From Corvus cornix cornix (lineage: Eukaryota; Chordata; Aves; Passeriformes; Corvidae), in NCBI RefSeq assembly GCF_000738735.6, contig NC_046339.1:19023714-19087713 (forward strand): a DNA stretch of 64,000 nucleotides, written 5' to 3'. Below, one piece after another: positions 24,575-37,500 of this stretch. Each line of letters starts with the position of its first letter. The stretch's first letter is position 1. Both the position numbers and the translations under genes were made by a program. The notes beneath the pieces were generated by a model that ran no database searches, was not told the DNA's origin, and saw nothing but the letters and a program-made list of their open reading frames with translations.

Positions 24575-27500
24575 GGTAGAACAAACCCTGTAAGATTTAG
24601 TAAGTACTGTTTACAAAGGGTAATTGATGTGCCTCATTTGTGTGGCAGCATGCTGCTATAGAATATGGCAGGCCTTTGCCGGGAGGAAGAAATTTGTATT
24701 CTCCTGAGGATGGGGACAAGTTTGCTTTCCTCTGTGATGGAGAGCTAATTGCCACCCACAGATGGGAGAGCCAATTAAAGCAAAGGTAATGTATAAAGCT
24801 TGAGTTGTATTTTGTTTTGGTTGGTTTTTCTAATATAGTTTCCCCTCTCCAAAAAAATACTTGACTTGGAGTTAAAACAGATAATAGAGTTCTTTGATGG
24901 AGAAAAGGTTGTGACTGTTGAAGCTTTTCTTCATTCTCTTCAGCCTTTGCTGGTGCATTTCTAAGTACTTTTTATCTTGACTGAAAGTTTTATTTCGTTA
25001 TTCTAAGGGATTTTTTTTTAACCATGTCAGAGATAAGGAAAAAAGAAATCATTTATTTTCATTCTTAGAAGGTAGCTGCTTAAAGAGAAATCAATAACAG
25101 TGTCTGTGAATGAGCTGCTGACCAGTTGACAATGTAATAGCCTGGTTTTGGAGAAAACAGAAAAAAATGCAAAATAAAAATAAAATAGGTTGGAGCTTAG
25201 GTTTAGGATAAAGATAAATGATTTGAATGCAGATCTACTAGCCTCATGGGTTTTTCTATCATAAAAATCTTAATCTTTACTATAACCAGTGACTTGTCAT
25301 TTTGCATGGATTTTAATGAATTCTCAAAATCCTGTTTGTAATTAACCCTTCCTTTCCATATACTTCATGCATTAGGAATACCAATTAGTATTAGTTTTTA
25401 GTATTAGTCTTAGGAAAAAATGTTATACTAATTGTGTTGTGTCAAATTCTATAGCACTTTTTCTAGGCAAAATAACAGTTTAAAAGTGAGCAAACAAGAT
25501 TCTAAGATTACTCATTAATAGAATGATGGGGAGATTTAAATCAAGGAAAGATGAACTCTTGGGGAGTATCTTTCCCTTTCCTGTACTGTTGACTCCAGGA
25601 AACTGAAGCTGATTTTGACTTTTCTGTGTGTATGTGATTGACATAATACTTTAATTGCCCCTGCACTCCTCATGCATCAACTGGTTTGGAAAAAAACAAG
25701 GATGATTAGAGCATTGGTGTTTTAACTCAGCTGAATTGTATTAAAAAATACATGCAGCCAGCAGAGCTTGTATTGGTTATGGTGTTTCTGAAAACAAGTA
25801 TCTGCTCCTGTATTTTGTCTGTCTAATAATTATACTCCAGTGTAGAGGGTTTTATGCAGTAAATTCTCTCAAGTACTGTATTCCAGAGGATCAGTGATAA
25901 AATCCTTGCCCTGTTAGAGTTGATGTAGGTCCTGTGAGTTCAGGAGGATTAGAGTTCAAAGCCTCCCAGTGCAATGAACATGTTTCCTTCAACTCATGGG
26001 TGGAAGATGAGGCAGCATAATTACTGTGGGATGGATTCAACTGGGCAGATGTTTGCAAATCATCTTCATTTGGCTTGGTAGCAGAAGAAAGCCCCCTGCT
26101 CTCCTGCCAGCTGGCAGTTCAGTCAGTCCTTTTGCCTCTGCACTTCTCCATTTTCAATGAGCAAGTCACAAGCGTACGTTGCAGAGTCCAGCTCTGTCTT
26201 GGCAACATCAGGAGAGGCAGTCACCAGAGAGCCTGGGCTTGCAGTGATGGGCCTGTTTGCCAGGTTCCAGAGCTACAGACTTGTAGCTGTATGCTGTCAT
26301 GCAGGAGAAAATTAGAATCTTCCTTTCTTATTTCTCCTGTAAATTTAAAGGACATGATTTTTCTTTTCTGTTCTATTTCTGTAAGTATGGAAGGTGCAAT
26401 TTATAAAAAAAAAGTTTGAAATGGACCTCAGATAGCTGATGGATTAATTCTAGGAGTTTTGTTAACTATTAAAGGAAATTAGGAATTTAAGGATAATTAT
26501 TCACCACTCCTGTTTAGAGAAGACAATTTAACATGGAAGAGTAATTCTACCTAAAGGTATTTTCTTTCTTCTTTTACATTTAAAAATTTAATTTTTAAAT
26601 TAAAAGTTTGATTGGTAATTGATTTACCTTGGTAAGACATTATATAAAGGCACCTCTCAATTTCATGTCTGAAATGTTTATAAACTGAAAAGTGAAAGAA
26701 GTTTCCATGGAGTACCAAAAGAGATGCTTAGCATAGGGGCTTAGTTAACCTGATTAGAACAAGCTCTGGACTCCAGCCTCTTTCTTGCTGAGAATCAGCC
26801 CTGGCCAGGCTGGAACAGTGTTCAGGCTGTAGTTTGGGCCCATGGTGTGTGGTTCTAATGGATTCATTCTCTGGGAAGTTAATGTTTGCTTTGGAAGAAG
26901 CAACCTGTGTGTGGGGAATAAAGTGATGTCTCACAACTGCAGGAATCAGCCCTGGAGAAACGAGACTTTGTGCAGAGAGGTTGACTTTTGTGGACAACTT
27001 TTTGCAGTATTGGTTTCTTTATCTGCAGCCAGTCAGATTCATGTCTGCATTTTAATAATTAAATCTCTCTGTTTAATCTTTTAAATCCAATTTGGGCCAT
27101 TTTTCAAAGACTGCAGCTCCTTTGCCTGTCATCTGAATGTTTGGTTTATCTGAGCTCTGAGCTGGTCATGTAAATTGAGTGTCTCTGGTTTGGATCTGCT
27201 TTTTTGATGGGTAAATACCTCCTTGCAAATGGACTACAGATCCCTGGTTTGAGGGCTGTGCTGCTGCATTTATTTATTGGTGTTGGTTGTTTATGTTGTG
27301 GGTTTTGTCTTTTATGGGGGTAAGGAGGGAGGCTGGGGAAAGCAGTGAAGGGCAAAAAGTTAAAGAAGCCGTACTGGGATGTGAAATGTGTATCCTAAGG
27401 TGTTAAGAGCTATTACATGGATCTGCAGCATTTCTGATACCAACCTGGAGTAGTTATGCTTGATAGTTATACTTCTGCCAGTGCCTCCATTATTAACTTC

Positions 27501-29177
27501 TGTTTTCACAGAATTGTGCTACAGGCAGAGTCTGTAGCTGGGTAATTTTATTAAAGCAGTTTTCAACAAGCTCTTTGGCTGTACAAGCATGGAAAGAATA
27601 TTAAATTAAAAGAAAATTCTGAACCCGGGGAACCTAGTGTTCTGATATGGGATGTTAAGCTATGTCATCACTAATACAATGTGTAATTTCTGTTTTGCTC
27701 TTATTGCATGCAAAGTCAATGATTTTTCAGCATCAGTAGCTTCAAAACCGAGTGTTTTAACCATTGCAATAATAGCCTGAAAATCACAAGATCTTAAATA
27801 ATGAGTTGGCTCTCCATTGCCTTCCACTTTGAAGGGCAGTTTGGCAACCAGGAGTAGCTGACCAGAGCCAGCGTTGCAGCAGAGCTTTGCCTCTTTTAGC
27901 TGCAGCCTTGAAGGGGTGGCTGAGCCAGGACTGTGAGCAGCACATTGCTCAGAAGTCTTCAAACACAGCTCCTGTGTGACTGTCCAGATTCTGGTACTGG
28001 TTTACAGGGTTTACAAAGGTTATTTAGGATATCAGGTAGAGATGTGAACTGAAGACACCTGACTTAACGAATCAATAGTTTTTCAAAAATGATATCTGGG
28101 TGGTGATATCCTCAGTTTTTGTGTCTGGGCTTAGGCATAATTCCAGGATATGATGGTCTGTGTGGGGGAGGCAGAGTGATCTGAGAAAATCCCAGCAAGA
28201 TCAGTGGAGAGGTTTTGGCCTTTTAAATCTTCATCCATGTTTGTATGAGATATAATCTATGATGACGAATGGGAATTATTTCATAAGCCTCATCAGCACA
28301 GTAACTGGGAACTGCCTAGAATGCCTCCTAAAGACTTCTTTTGCTCTCTAAATGAGCGTAAAATCTGGGAATTTGGCTTTGATTTGAGGATATTGAACGT
28401 GAATGAAGCTGCCTGATGCAGAGCGAGAGGCTGTGATGAATATGGATGTGGTGCTGCTGGCCTTTGTTAGTGCAGAGGTGCCTGGGGAGATGAGATGGGG
28501 GAGCTCCTGAGTGCTGATCTTATGCTCAGCTCTTGATGAAGGATGTTTGATAACTTATTTTTGAGGTTTTTGTTTGCTGTTTTCCCTTCTTTTTAAAAGA
28601 TATCTTTAAGAGAGCTCCCTAGAGATCTCTGACTGTACTACTCTACAATTTAGTAGTATTTTACTTTTTTTGGATTAGAGGTTCAGTGAATCAACACTTC
28701 CTGCTTTCTAAACAAAGGAAACTTCACATTTCTAATTTTTGTTTTAATCTCAAAACTTCCTAGTTAAAACCAAAAATCCCTAAGACATGGATAAGTCAGA
28801 ATTTCACTGCCTTCTCCCTCCTCCCTTCCTACCCCACATTGAAAAATGAATTCTATTTCAAGTTAGTTAACTGATAAGAAGGAGACAAAATTATGTTGTG
28901 TATTTTACAGCCTTAAGCAGTATTTTGTGTATTTTTGGGACAGTTATTATAGCTGACATGAATTTACATCTTTCCTTTGTCAGGCTATACTTGACAAACA
29001 CTTCTTGACCTATTTTTTTAAATATAAATGTAATATTTATATTGTTTGTATATTCTTCCATAAATTACAACTACACCCTGTAATTGTAAACATAGATTCT
29101 GACAATCAAATGACAGATTTTTTTCATGAGTGTTCTATTTTATTTTAGTTTTTCCCAGGAGCTTCAGGTTATTAATT

Positions 29178-29202
29178 AAAAAAAAAAAAAAAACAAAAAA
29201 AA
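29178..29202. repeat. A-rich tract, A16-C-A8
   Basis: Sixteen A, one C and eight A, followed by cccc. It could be the tail of an old retrocopy, but I see no recognisable gene sequence upstream, so it is best treated as a simple repeat. Confidence 0.9.
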
Positions 29203-32200
29203 CCCCTATTTATTTCCTCTCTCAAATGGAAAATGAAATAAATATAATCAAGGGAATTTTTATTTTTAATTGGAAATTAAGCAAAAGTGTGCTGTACTAA
29301 TTTTTCTTTTTAAGTACTGAAAGGATACAGGCTTCCTGCAGATATTGCCAGAGGAAAGCAAAGGTATTCGGGGAGTAGAATAGAATTCAGTAGATGCATT
29401 GTCACACAAAGGATAGCTGGAATCCTGGAACAGTTTAGTTAATTGGATGGTTTTGCTTATACTATGCAATTAGGAAATTACCCATGTTGCATTCAAACTG
29501 TTGTCATCTGAGCTTCAAAATCAACACTTTAATTCAGAGCAATGGTTTCTTTATGAATATTTATGGTTATACTTTAGATAAATCTTCATAGAGTTTCAGG
29601 TTGTCTGCATGTTCAGTGGGAAGCTGGAGTTTTCAGCTGTCCTTCAGAGTCAAAAGGGTTCTGTGATGTAGAGGGACTTGAGAAAGTCAGTGGCAGAAAG
29701 CTCGACTGCACAGAAAAGAGAATTGTAAAACATTCTGTAAACAGAGGTGCTGCATGCAGAGAGATTGTATTCCAACACATGAAGTTTCCCTAAGAGTTTC
29801 GCAAGCACAACATAAAATTACAAAAAGTCTGCTTATTAAACTCTGGGAGAATTTTATTGCTTGTAGAACTTCAGTCTGAATGTCACAGCTGTTACTAATT
29901 ACAACGTTGAAGATTAATGTAACCATACATTTCAGTGCATACAGGATTATGGGAACAGAGGGGATGATACAGGATGATGGAAGTTTAATGTAATGCACAC
30001 ATTTTTAGCTGATTAATAATAATTTGATGCCTTCATGTAATACTTCACATGTCTTTTCCATTGTACATGCCTCTAATTCATAAGTCTTTAAAACACCCCA
30101 GGAAAAGAAACTGGCTGAACATCCCTGTCTGCCGCTATCTTTGGATGTTGCCTGTGTGTATTAGTAAAGATTCTTTTATTGGTAACTCCTTTCTCTTTTT
30201 TCTTCATAATGTATCTCACCTTGGTCTAGTTTTGTGGTTTTTCCATGAAGTTTTCCGAAGCAGTAGATCCTAAGAGATATTAACTGTTACTAGTCAATGC
30301 TGTATTTCTATTTTTTGCTTCTTTAAGATATGGCTCTTGGGTTTTAACTAGGAAGGATTTAATGTATTGATGGGGTTTCTTTCACCATGTGGCTTTTTGA
30401 AATGACTTTAATTTCATTGGCAATGCCATGCTGCTTCTAGTCCCAGAGTTATGAAACTCTGGTGTGCAAACTGCTGGTACATGCTGCGCTGTGGGAAACG
30501 GTCTGCAAAGACAAAGAGTCCACAGGGCCTCTTGGGATGGAATTTGATGAGCAAGCATTGCCACTTGGGAAGAACCAGAGCTGATGGAGGAAAACACACA
30601 GCAACACTTTTCTCATGGTATTGAAGCCAATGTATTTTTATTTTATGTTTCCCTTGAGCTAAGAACGTTTCTGCGGTCAGTTCCTCAGGTCTGGTGGTGT
30701 TTGCTAACTTGTTATGGAGTAGTAAATGGGTCACCTGCTCACCACTTCACCTGGTTTGTAACATGTTTTCTTGTATCTATCTCCGCTGTGGACCTAGCTA
30801 ATCACTTTTTGAAGCTTTTCCACTACTCTTGGCATGGAGGTAACAACACATGTTCTTTGATGCCCAGATTTGGCAGTTTCTTGAAGGTCCCATCTTCTTT
30901 TTAGGAGATGGACTTAATTAAGCATGATAGACTTTACCTTTTTTTCCCTCTCTTCAGTGCCAGACTGTCTTGCACTCAAATAATCATGAGGCAACTGTTT
31001 CAGTAGGAACTTTATGCAGCTGAATTTTGTAACTGGCCCAATCAGCTTGCAAAGTGACACTTGACTTTGCTTCCCACACAAGCTTTCTCTGGGAAAGGGA
31101 GCTTTAATTTCCAGCTCTGACTGTCTTGAGTAGAGGCCTTGCAGAGCGTGCTCATCCCCAGCAGTGGGGATCAGCAGCCCAGGCAGCATTCCTGGAGTCT
31201 GGAGCTCGTGTGCATGGCCTGCAACACAGGGAAGGGGAGAGTCACATTAGGAATGCCTGCTGTGCTCTCAAGTTGCGACTGGGGAGAAGCCTGGGAAAAC
31301 TCCACCAGCCCACACCAGCAGAACTGGAGGTGCTTCTGGACGGTCCAGGTGCATCTTTTCATCCATTTTTACAGGAATTAATATAAAACCTTCTCTCTGT
31401 ATTCTGGTAACCATTTTTATTTCCTTTCTTACCCCTTTTTATTTTTTTAGATCTCTAGGATGGTGTGAACCTCTCACACCATATAGGGAAAGGATTTGGA
31501 GAACCTTTGCCTCTGTGAGGAAAATGGAGTACCCCAGCTGTGCTTCCCAGGCTTGTTAATAGATCTGTTTTATTGTGTTCTGTTCCAGTGCCAGAGAATT
31601 TTGTCAGGCAATCCACAGTGATTGATTCTAGGGAAACAAACCACCATTTCCTTCTGTTTTCAGTCTTGAGTCACGTTGTAGCTCTCATACCAGACTTTTT
31701 TCCCAGTAATTCCAGAATTCATGCACTTGTCTACCAACAGCTGTACAAAATTAGCTGAAAATAACTTTCAATTCTGATCTTTATGCCTAAAACTTATGAC
31801 TCAGAGACTGATGAAAACAGCCTATCATCCTTCTGGATTTTATATGGAACAAAAAAGGCCATGTCCCAGACAACAGAGTTTCTGTAACTTCTAGAGTTTC
31901 ATATTGTTTTTCTTGATGTAAGGTATGTAAGGTGCTCCAATGCTGCATGGAATCTTTTTTTTTTTTCTAACTGCGGGTCACCTGCAAAAGAACTTGAGAA
32001 TTTGGTGCAACATTTGCAGTTTACTTTGTCTTATTTTCCTTGCAGATGACCCTCTACAGAAAAGGTAGAAAGACCCAGAGAACACAAACACTCTTCTTTC
32101 CATTTGCAAACTCTGTAGGAAGCCGGTGTTCCATCATTAGTTGAAGCTGATAGAGACGTATTTGCAATGGCAATACACTGCTCTTAGTCACACATGGTCA

Positions 32201-34510
32201 AGTGTGTTCTGCTAAGTAACAAAATGACAAATTCAAGCTGTGGCTGCAGGGGCCAGCATGCTGTCTGCTTAGCAAAGTCCCCCTTAGTAAGCATGGATAC
32301 ATTGCTTTTCCTGGAAATGCTGCTTCTCTTGAGGATCTCATCCATACAGTTCTCTTCCCACTGGCATTCTCCATCAAGGTGTTTGAAGTGTCTTGTTTCA
32401 TAATGAATATTTTTTATTGTGTTACTGTACAGAACAAGTTGAGTGTTGAGCATGAGAAGGGGGAGAGGAGTAATGGCTGGAAAAGGCTGCTGGGAAAAGT
32501 AAGTTGAATAGAAAAGAGGTGATGGGGAGGATGGGTTGAATGTAAAAAACATTCAGGTTGGAGTGGCTTGATGGGGAGTAGTGAAATTTTGTAAAAAAGT
32601 TATTCCATAATAAAGCACATCCATTTTCCAAAATATTGCCAGCCACAAGGTGTGTGAGTCCCTGCAGGCCAGACAATGTGAATACATGCCAATCCATCCT
32701 GTCAGGGTTAGATTGCTGCCTGCCACAGACTAAAAACCAGCCAAGGAGTATTCACCTTTCCATTGCAACCAAATTCCAACAGTCATTCCATATCGTGTTG
32801 TCATGGAGCAAGAGGAGTAACGTGAGTTAGTGTGGGTCGATTTTATCCTAGATAGTTGGAAATTTACTGCTGACTTAGAAAATTTGTGAAGGCCACTTCC
32901 CCTTAAAAAAAATCTACAAGGAAGTGGTAATAGAGCAGTACACTGTTTCTAGAGCAATTTTAACTCTATGGGAAGATCAGCCATATTATTTACAGTCCAA
33001 GGTCTTGATGTATTTTATGCTTAAGCCTTCAATATTTCTCTCCTTTTTGGTTCAGTTCCCTGTTTGTTTTCAAATTCTCTGTGAATGAAAAGGCAAAAAT
33101 GTTTTCCTTTTGTTAACCATGCTGTCATAATATAATACTAAATTAATACTGCAATATGTAAAATGCAGTATTGCTACATTTCCTTCATGGAATGCTGAAA
33201 TATTTTCATGCTCTTAGAAGTTTCATCCTTTGGATTTTGTACCTGGTGCATTTTCCCAGAGCTCTCTGCCTATGCAAAGCCAGCCAGCTTCCTTTCATGG
33301 ATTGGTTCCATTGAGGACCTGCTCACTGGGACTGTATCTTTGGCTTGGTGTAGACAGATGACCTCTGGGTGAACTTCTAGTAATTTGCTTTTTCTATTTG
33401 TTAATGATTGGAGATTTTGTAGAGGATTTGTGCGCAGCAGAACAGCAGATGAACAATAATGTATGTCCTCATTAAGTCTTCAGTATTTCTTTTTCATTGG
33501 ACTTTTCTTTGAGTGGGAAGAACTGAGCCCTTATTCAACAGTTAATGGCATCAGAATTGTCCTTCTTAAGTGAGCAAGTGCCTACTGTACTTCTTAATTT
33601 GCTTTCAATGAAAGAGTTGCACAGAGGCATTGTGAGGAGTTTAGCAGTGTAGCTAGCCAGTATATGTTTGGTTGGGGTTTTTCTGTTTCCCCTGACATGG
33701 CTTTTTCCCCTTTTCAGGCTGGTGGAAAATTGCTTCATTATACGCTGTCCAAACAGCCTAGGAATAGCCAGAGGTCTTTTTATCAGTTTTCCAGTACATT
33801 CCCACACCTCTGTTTCCCATTGATAACCCACTATTTTGTCACTACCTTCCATGTTCCTTATGTAAATTAGTATCAAAAGGTTTCAGAATATTTTATGGAG
33901 TTTCGAGCACTTCTTTTTTTCCTCACTTCTGGAGACAATACGTTTTGCTGACTTTTACAGTGGTTTTTAATTTAAGACCCTTTTGTTTTTCTTTCTCCTT
34001 GTTTGTTCTCTCCATTATCCCACCCTCCTTTTTTATCTTATAGCAGAGTGTGTTGCATTTATCTTTGAGCTTTGTATTGATGTTCTTCCATCAACCTTGC
34101 TTTTTTATATAAGCATAAATAAATTTCTGTACGTTACTAATGAGTGGTGTCCGCTGTAAAATCATTCTTTAGATAATATTATAAAATTAGTGAAACTTAT
34201 ATAAAAATGTCTTTTCATATCATGCTGCACTTTTAAAAGTGAAATTGCAGACACTGGAGAAGTTTGAATTCAATTTTGATGTGACAAGTTCCTATGCATT
34301 TAACACATGGCAGCAGCTTTTCTTTTTCTGGCTGTGATCCAAGCCTTGAGTCCCCATTCCTGTTTCTTTGCTCATTGAAACATCCAGTGGCTTTGGGTGG
34401 ATTTAAGGAAAGGCTATTAGGAAATAAATGGCAAAATAATGGTTGATGCAATGAAAAGTATATGAAATGAAGTCTAAACCAGGTAATTAACTGCTTTCTG
34501 GTGCTCTTCA

Positions 34511-34550
34511 TTCCTACATCATCAACACCTTTCCTACATCATCAACACCA
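34511..34550. repeat. 20-bp tandem duplication
   Basis: The unit ttcctacatcatcaacacc plus one variable base occurs twice (34511-34530 and 34531-34550), and a third partial start ttcc follows at 34551. The only difference is the last base (t or a). Confidence 0.95.
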
Positions 34551-37500
34551 TTCCAACAGGTTTGGTTGCTTTTTTTTTTTTTCATTTTGAAAATGTAAGG
34601 CTACTTTGCTTTGGGTTTGGATTGTCCTTTTTCTATTGCAAATGAAACACACTTATTTTTGATGTTTGTCATTGGTAACTTAAGAATTTAATGAGGTGTT
34701 CCTGTGAATACCTGTGTGCAATTACTGTGTGGTGTCTCCTTATAATTTACCACATTTAGATCTAAGCTAGGATTGTGCTAATGAACAGCCTTGTTTGCGT
34801 GTAACTTCCTATGTTAAGAGAACAGTATGACAGTTCATAAAAATATTTTTTAATGAAACTTACTTTTATTGTCTGTAGACAAATAAGTACTGTACAAAGC
34901 ATACTTTTTTTTTCCTGTCAACTATTGCATCCTCCTTTACAGCAAAGCACTAATCTTAAACTATGTCCCATGTTGTTTTCCAAAGTTTCTTTCTCTGGGT
35001 CTTTCTTGAATTGCTTTCTTTCTCTTCCTTAAGCAGCACATTCAAAACTGCCTGATGCACGTGGTAACCTTCATGTCAATGTCAAATGGGATTGTTCTAA
35101 AAAGATACACTGACAGAGTGAAAAGGAACAAACAAATCCATCAGCTTGCTAAAATGAGGGTTAAAAAGCCTGGAAATGTTAGCATTTAAATTTTAAAAAT
35201 GTTGATCTCCTGCCAGCCTTCTACTTTCTGTGCTCAATTCATATGAATTGGTAGGATATCAGTTGAGGGAAGTTAACCTCTGAAGCTTTTAGGGGAAAGC
35301 TGTTCTGTCTCCTTCAGTTCCCTGCTGACTCAGGGGAAAGAAGCTGGCAGGTTGAGCTGGGAAGTGCGTATTTTGGGTGGACACATTCTCAGATTTATTT
35401 TTCTTCCAGCTCTGCTGCAAGCTGAAGGATAAGTTTTAAACACTGCTTTTGAAGTAGTCATGAAATAATCCTTCATGCTATGTTATCCTACTGTTACAGG
35501 AATTGGAGTACCTTCAAGCACTTATAGACAGGATGTGCAGGAGGCAGTGATTTGCAGTCTTGTAACCTGTTAAACTGGACACTACCAGGATCACCAGCTA
35601 CCCAAAGAACATGAGGCACACTTAAAAATGAGATAAGAAATCATTATTTTTAGTTGCCTTCTATTCTATCAGCCATTACAACTTTTAAACTCTTGTTAGT
35701 CATGAGAGCCAGAGGCCTTACTTTAAAGGCTGGGATTATGATATAAATGCCTCACTCTGTAGCTCACACCTTCTAAGGAAGGCACTGAACCTTGTGAGAC
35801 CCTGCTGTTATTGGGAGCTGGCAACATTTTGGTTCCTGACCAGGCAGTAAGAAAAGTGTCCTTAGGCTGGTTAAACTTTCTGGATGTGTGGACAGTTTGG
35901 TGCCTGCTTAGAAACAGGTGAAAAAACTGATGGCTAGCTTGAACTCCTATTTTAAAGACTGTATCTCTCAAGCTAAAGAATAATTTCTTGATCTGCACTG
36001 TGCTGGGATTTGACTGTTTAATGTTCAGAAAGGAAAGAAGCTCCTGTGTCTTCTGTACAACCAAAGTATGTGCTGACAGGAGATGTGCTCTACATCCATG
36101 ATGTGATGTGAAGCAGTCTTAGAAAAATTCCCTACTGCTCTGAAAGTTACCTCCTTCTTCCTCCAGCAGAAGGAATAATTCAAGGTGATGAGCTTGATAG
36201 TTTTAGTCCTGAAATCACTCTACTCTCCTAACATCAAGAAGAAACGGGCCAAACTTCAATGGTGGTTTTCCTTTTCATTCCTCAGTGAAATGTACTGCTT
36301 TATCTTGCAGGGTTCTCTAAACTTTGGGAATCACTTCAGGGATGGCAAAGTCAAACAAAACTGGTTTATTTTAGTTATAATTACTTCTGTCTGGTAGCAA
36401 TTAGGAAACCAGAGAGGCCAGACCAGTTTGTAAGTGGCAGGAAGGCTAAATTTATTGAGATTTTCATACACATTAAGATCAACTTTTCCAAAGAGATTTT
36501 TCAGGGAGAAGTCTTTAAGGAAAAAGGTAAACTAATGAGAACTCAGGCTGGAGTCCAGTTGTGCTACCAATGTGTCCTTTTTTGCTCTTTAGAACAAATA
36601 ATTTACCATCTTTTGCTCAATAATGAAACCCTACATTGTATAACCCTGCAATAGTATTTCAGCAGTCTCTATAAAGGTCATTAACAGGAAATGTAAGAAG
36701 AATTGCATGATGTAGTTGATCTTAGTTTGGTATACGAGAATAAGTGAAAAAAAATCTCTTTTATGATTCCTCAGTTGAATTACAGCAAGTTGCTTCTCAG
36801 GATGCTGAAAGGTCAAAGCTGCTGTTTCTTGGTGACGTGTCAGAGCTTGTTTTGTTCTGTTCTCTTTCGTTAGCTGCCTAATTATGGTCTGCCTGCAGAA
36901 GGGAACTGGATGATCCATGATGAGTTGCTGTGCCTTTGGCAGATGGGCATTGCAGTCATACTCTTGGGCTTTCATTTGCATGTTTCTTACATCTCTGTAT
37001 TTCCACAGGAAGATTCTTAGAATACATGAAAGTTCCAATTGTTACATAGCAAACCATTTTAAAGATCCACTTTAGAGTTTTACCATTTAACCAACACATA
37101 GCTGTTGTTTTTACACAAGGTGAGCCCCTGCAGTACAGACTGGGGCTGTACTCCAACCCTCTTTTTAACTGGCACCACATCCCAGGAACCCGTGTATGGC
37201 TCAGCCTGGTTACTGGAAAGAAGATGGTGCATTCGCACCTGTGTGGAAAAATTCCTGGTGCATACTCCTGCTGGGTGGTGTGAATTTCTCTGAGCACTGT
37301 CAAGACCATCACCCACCTCTTTACAGCGTGTGTACCCCCAGTGCTACTGATGTGCCTGTCCTGTGGACTCCCTCATTGTTAATGCTGTGCATGTGTGCTC
37401 CCTGGGGCTGCCCTGAGCTATTCTGGTGTCAGCTTGATGTCCTGCACACTAGCAAAACTTGCACTTATCTCTCGGTCTGGAACATTTTTTTTTAATGCCT

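Noticed and set aside
27660..27962. 100-codon minus-strand frame with a protein-like look
   Set aside because: Only a weak acceptor-like site lies inside it, no donor was found, and the peptide matches no family I know.
30914..31189. Minus-strand frame ending at an aag/gtaaag donor-like site
   Set aside because: There is a donor but no good acceptor, the plus strand is also open over much of its upstream end, and the product is unrecognised.
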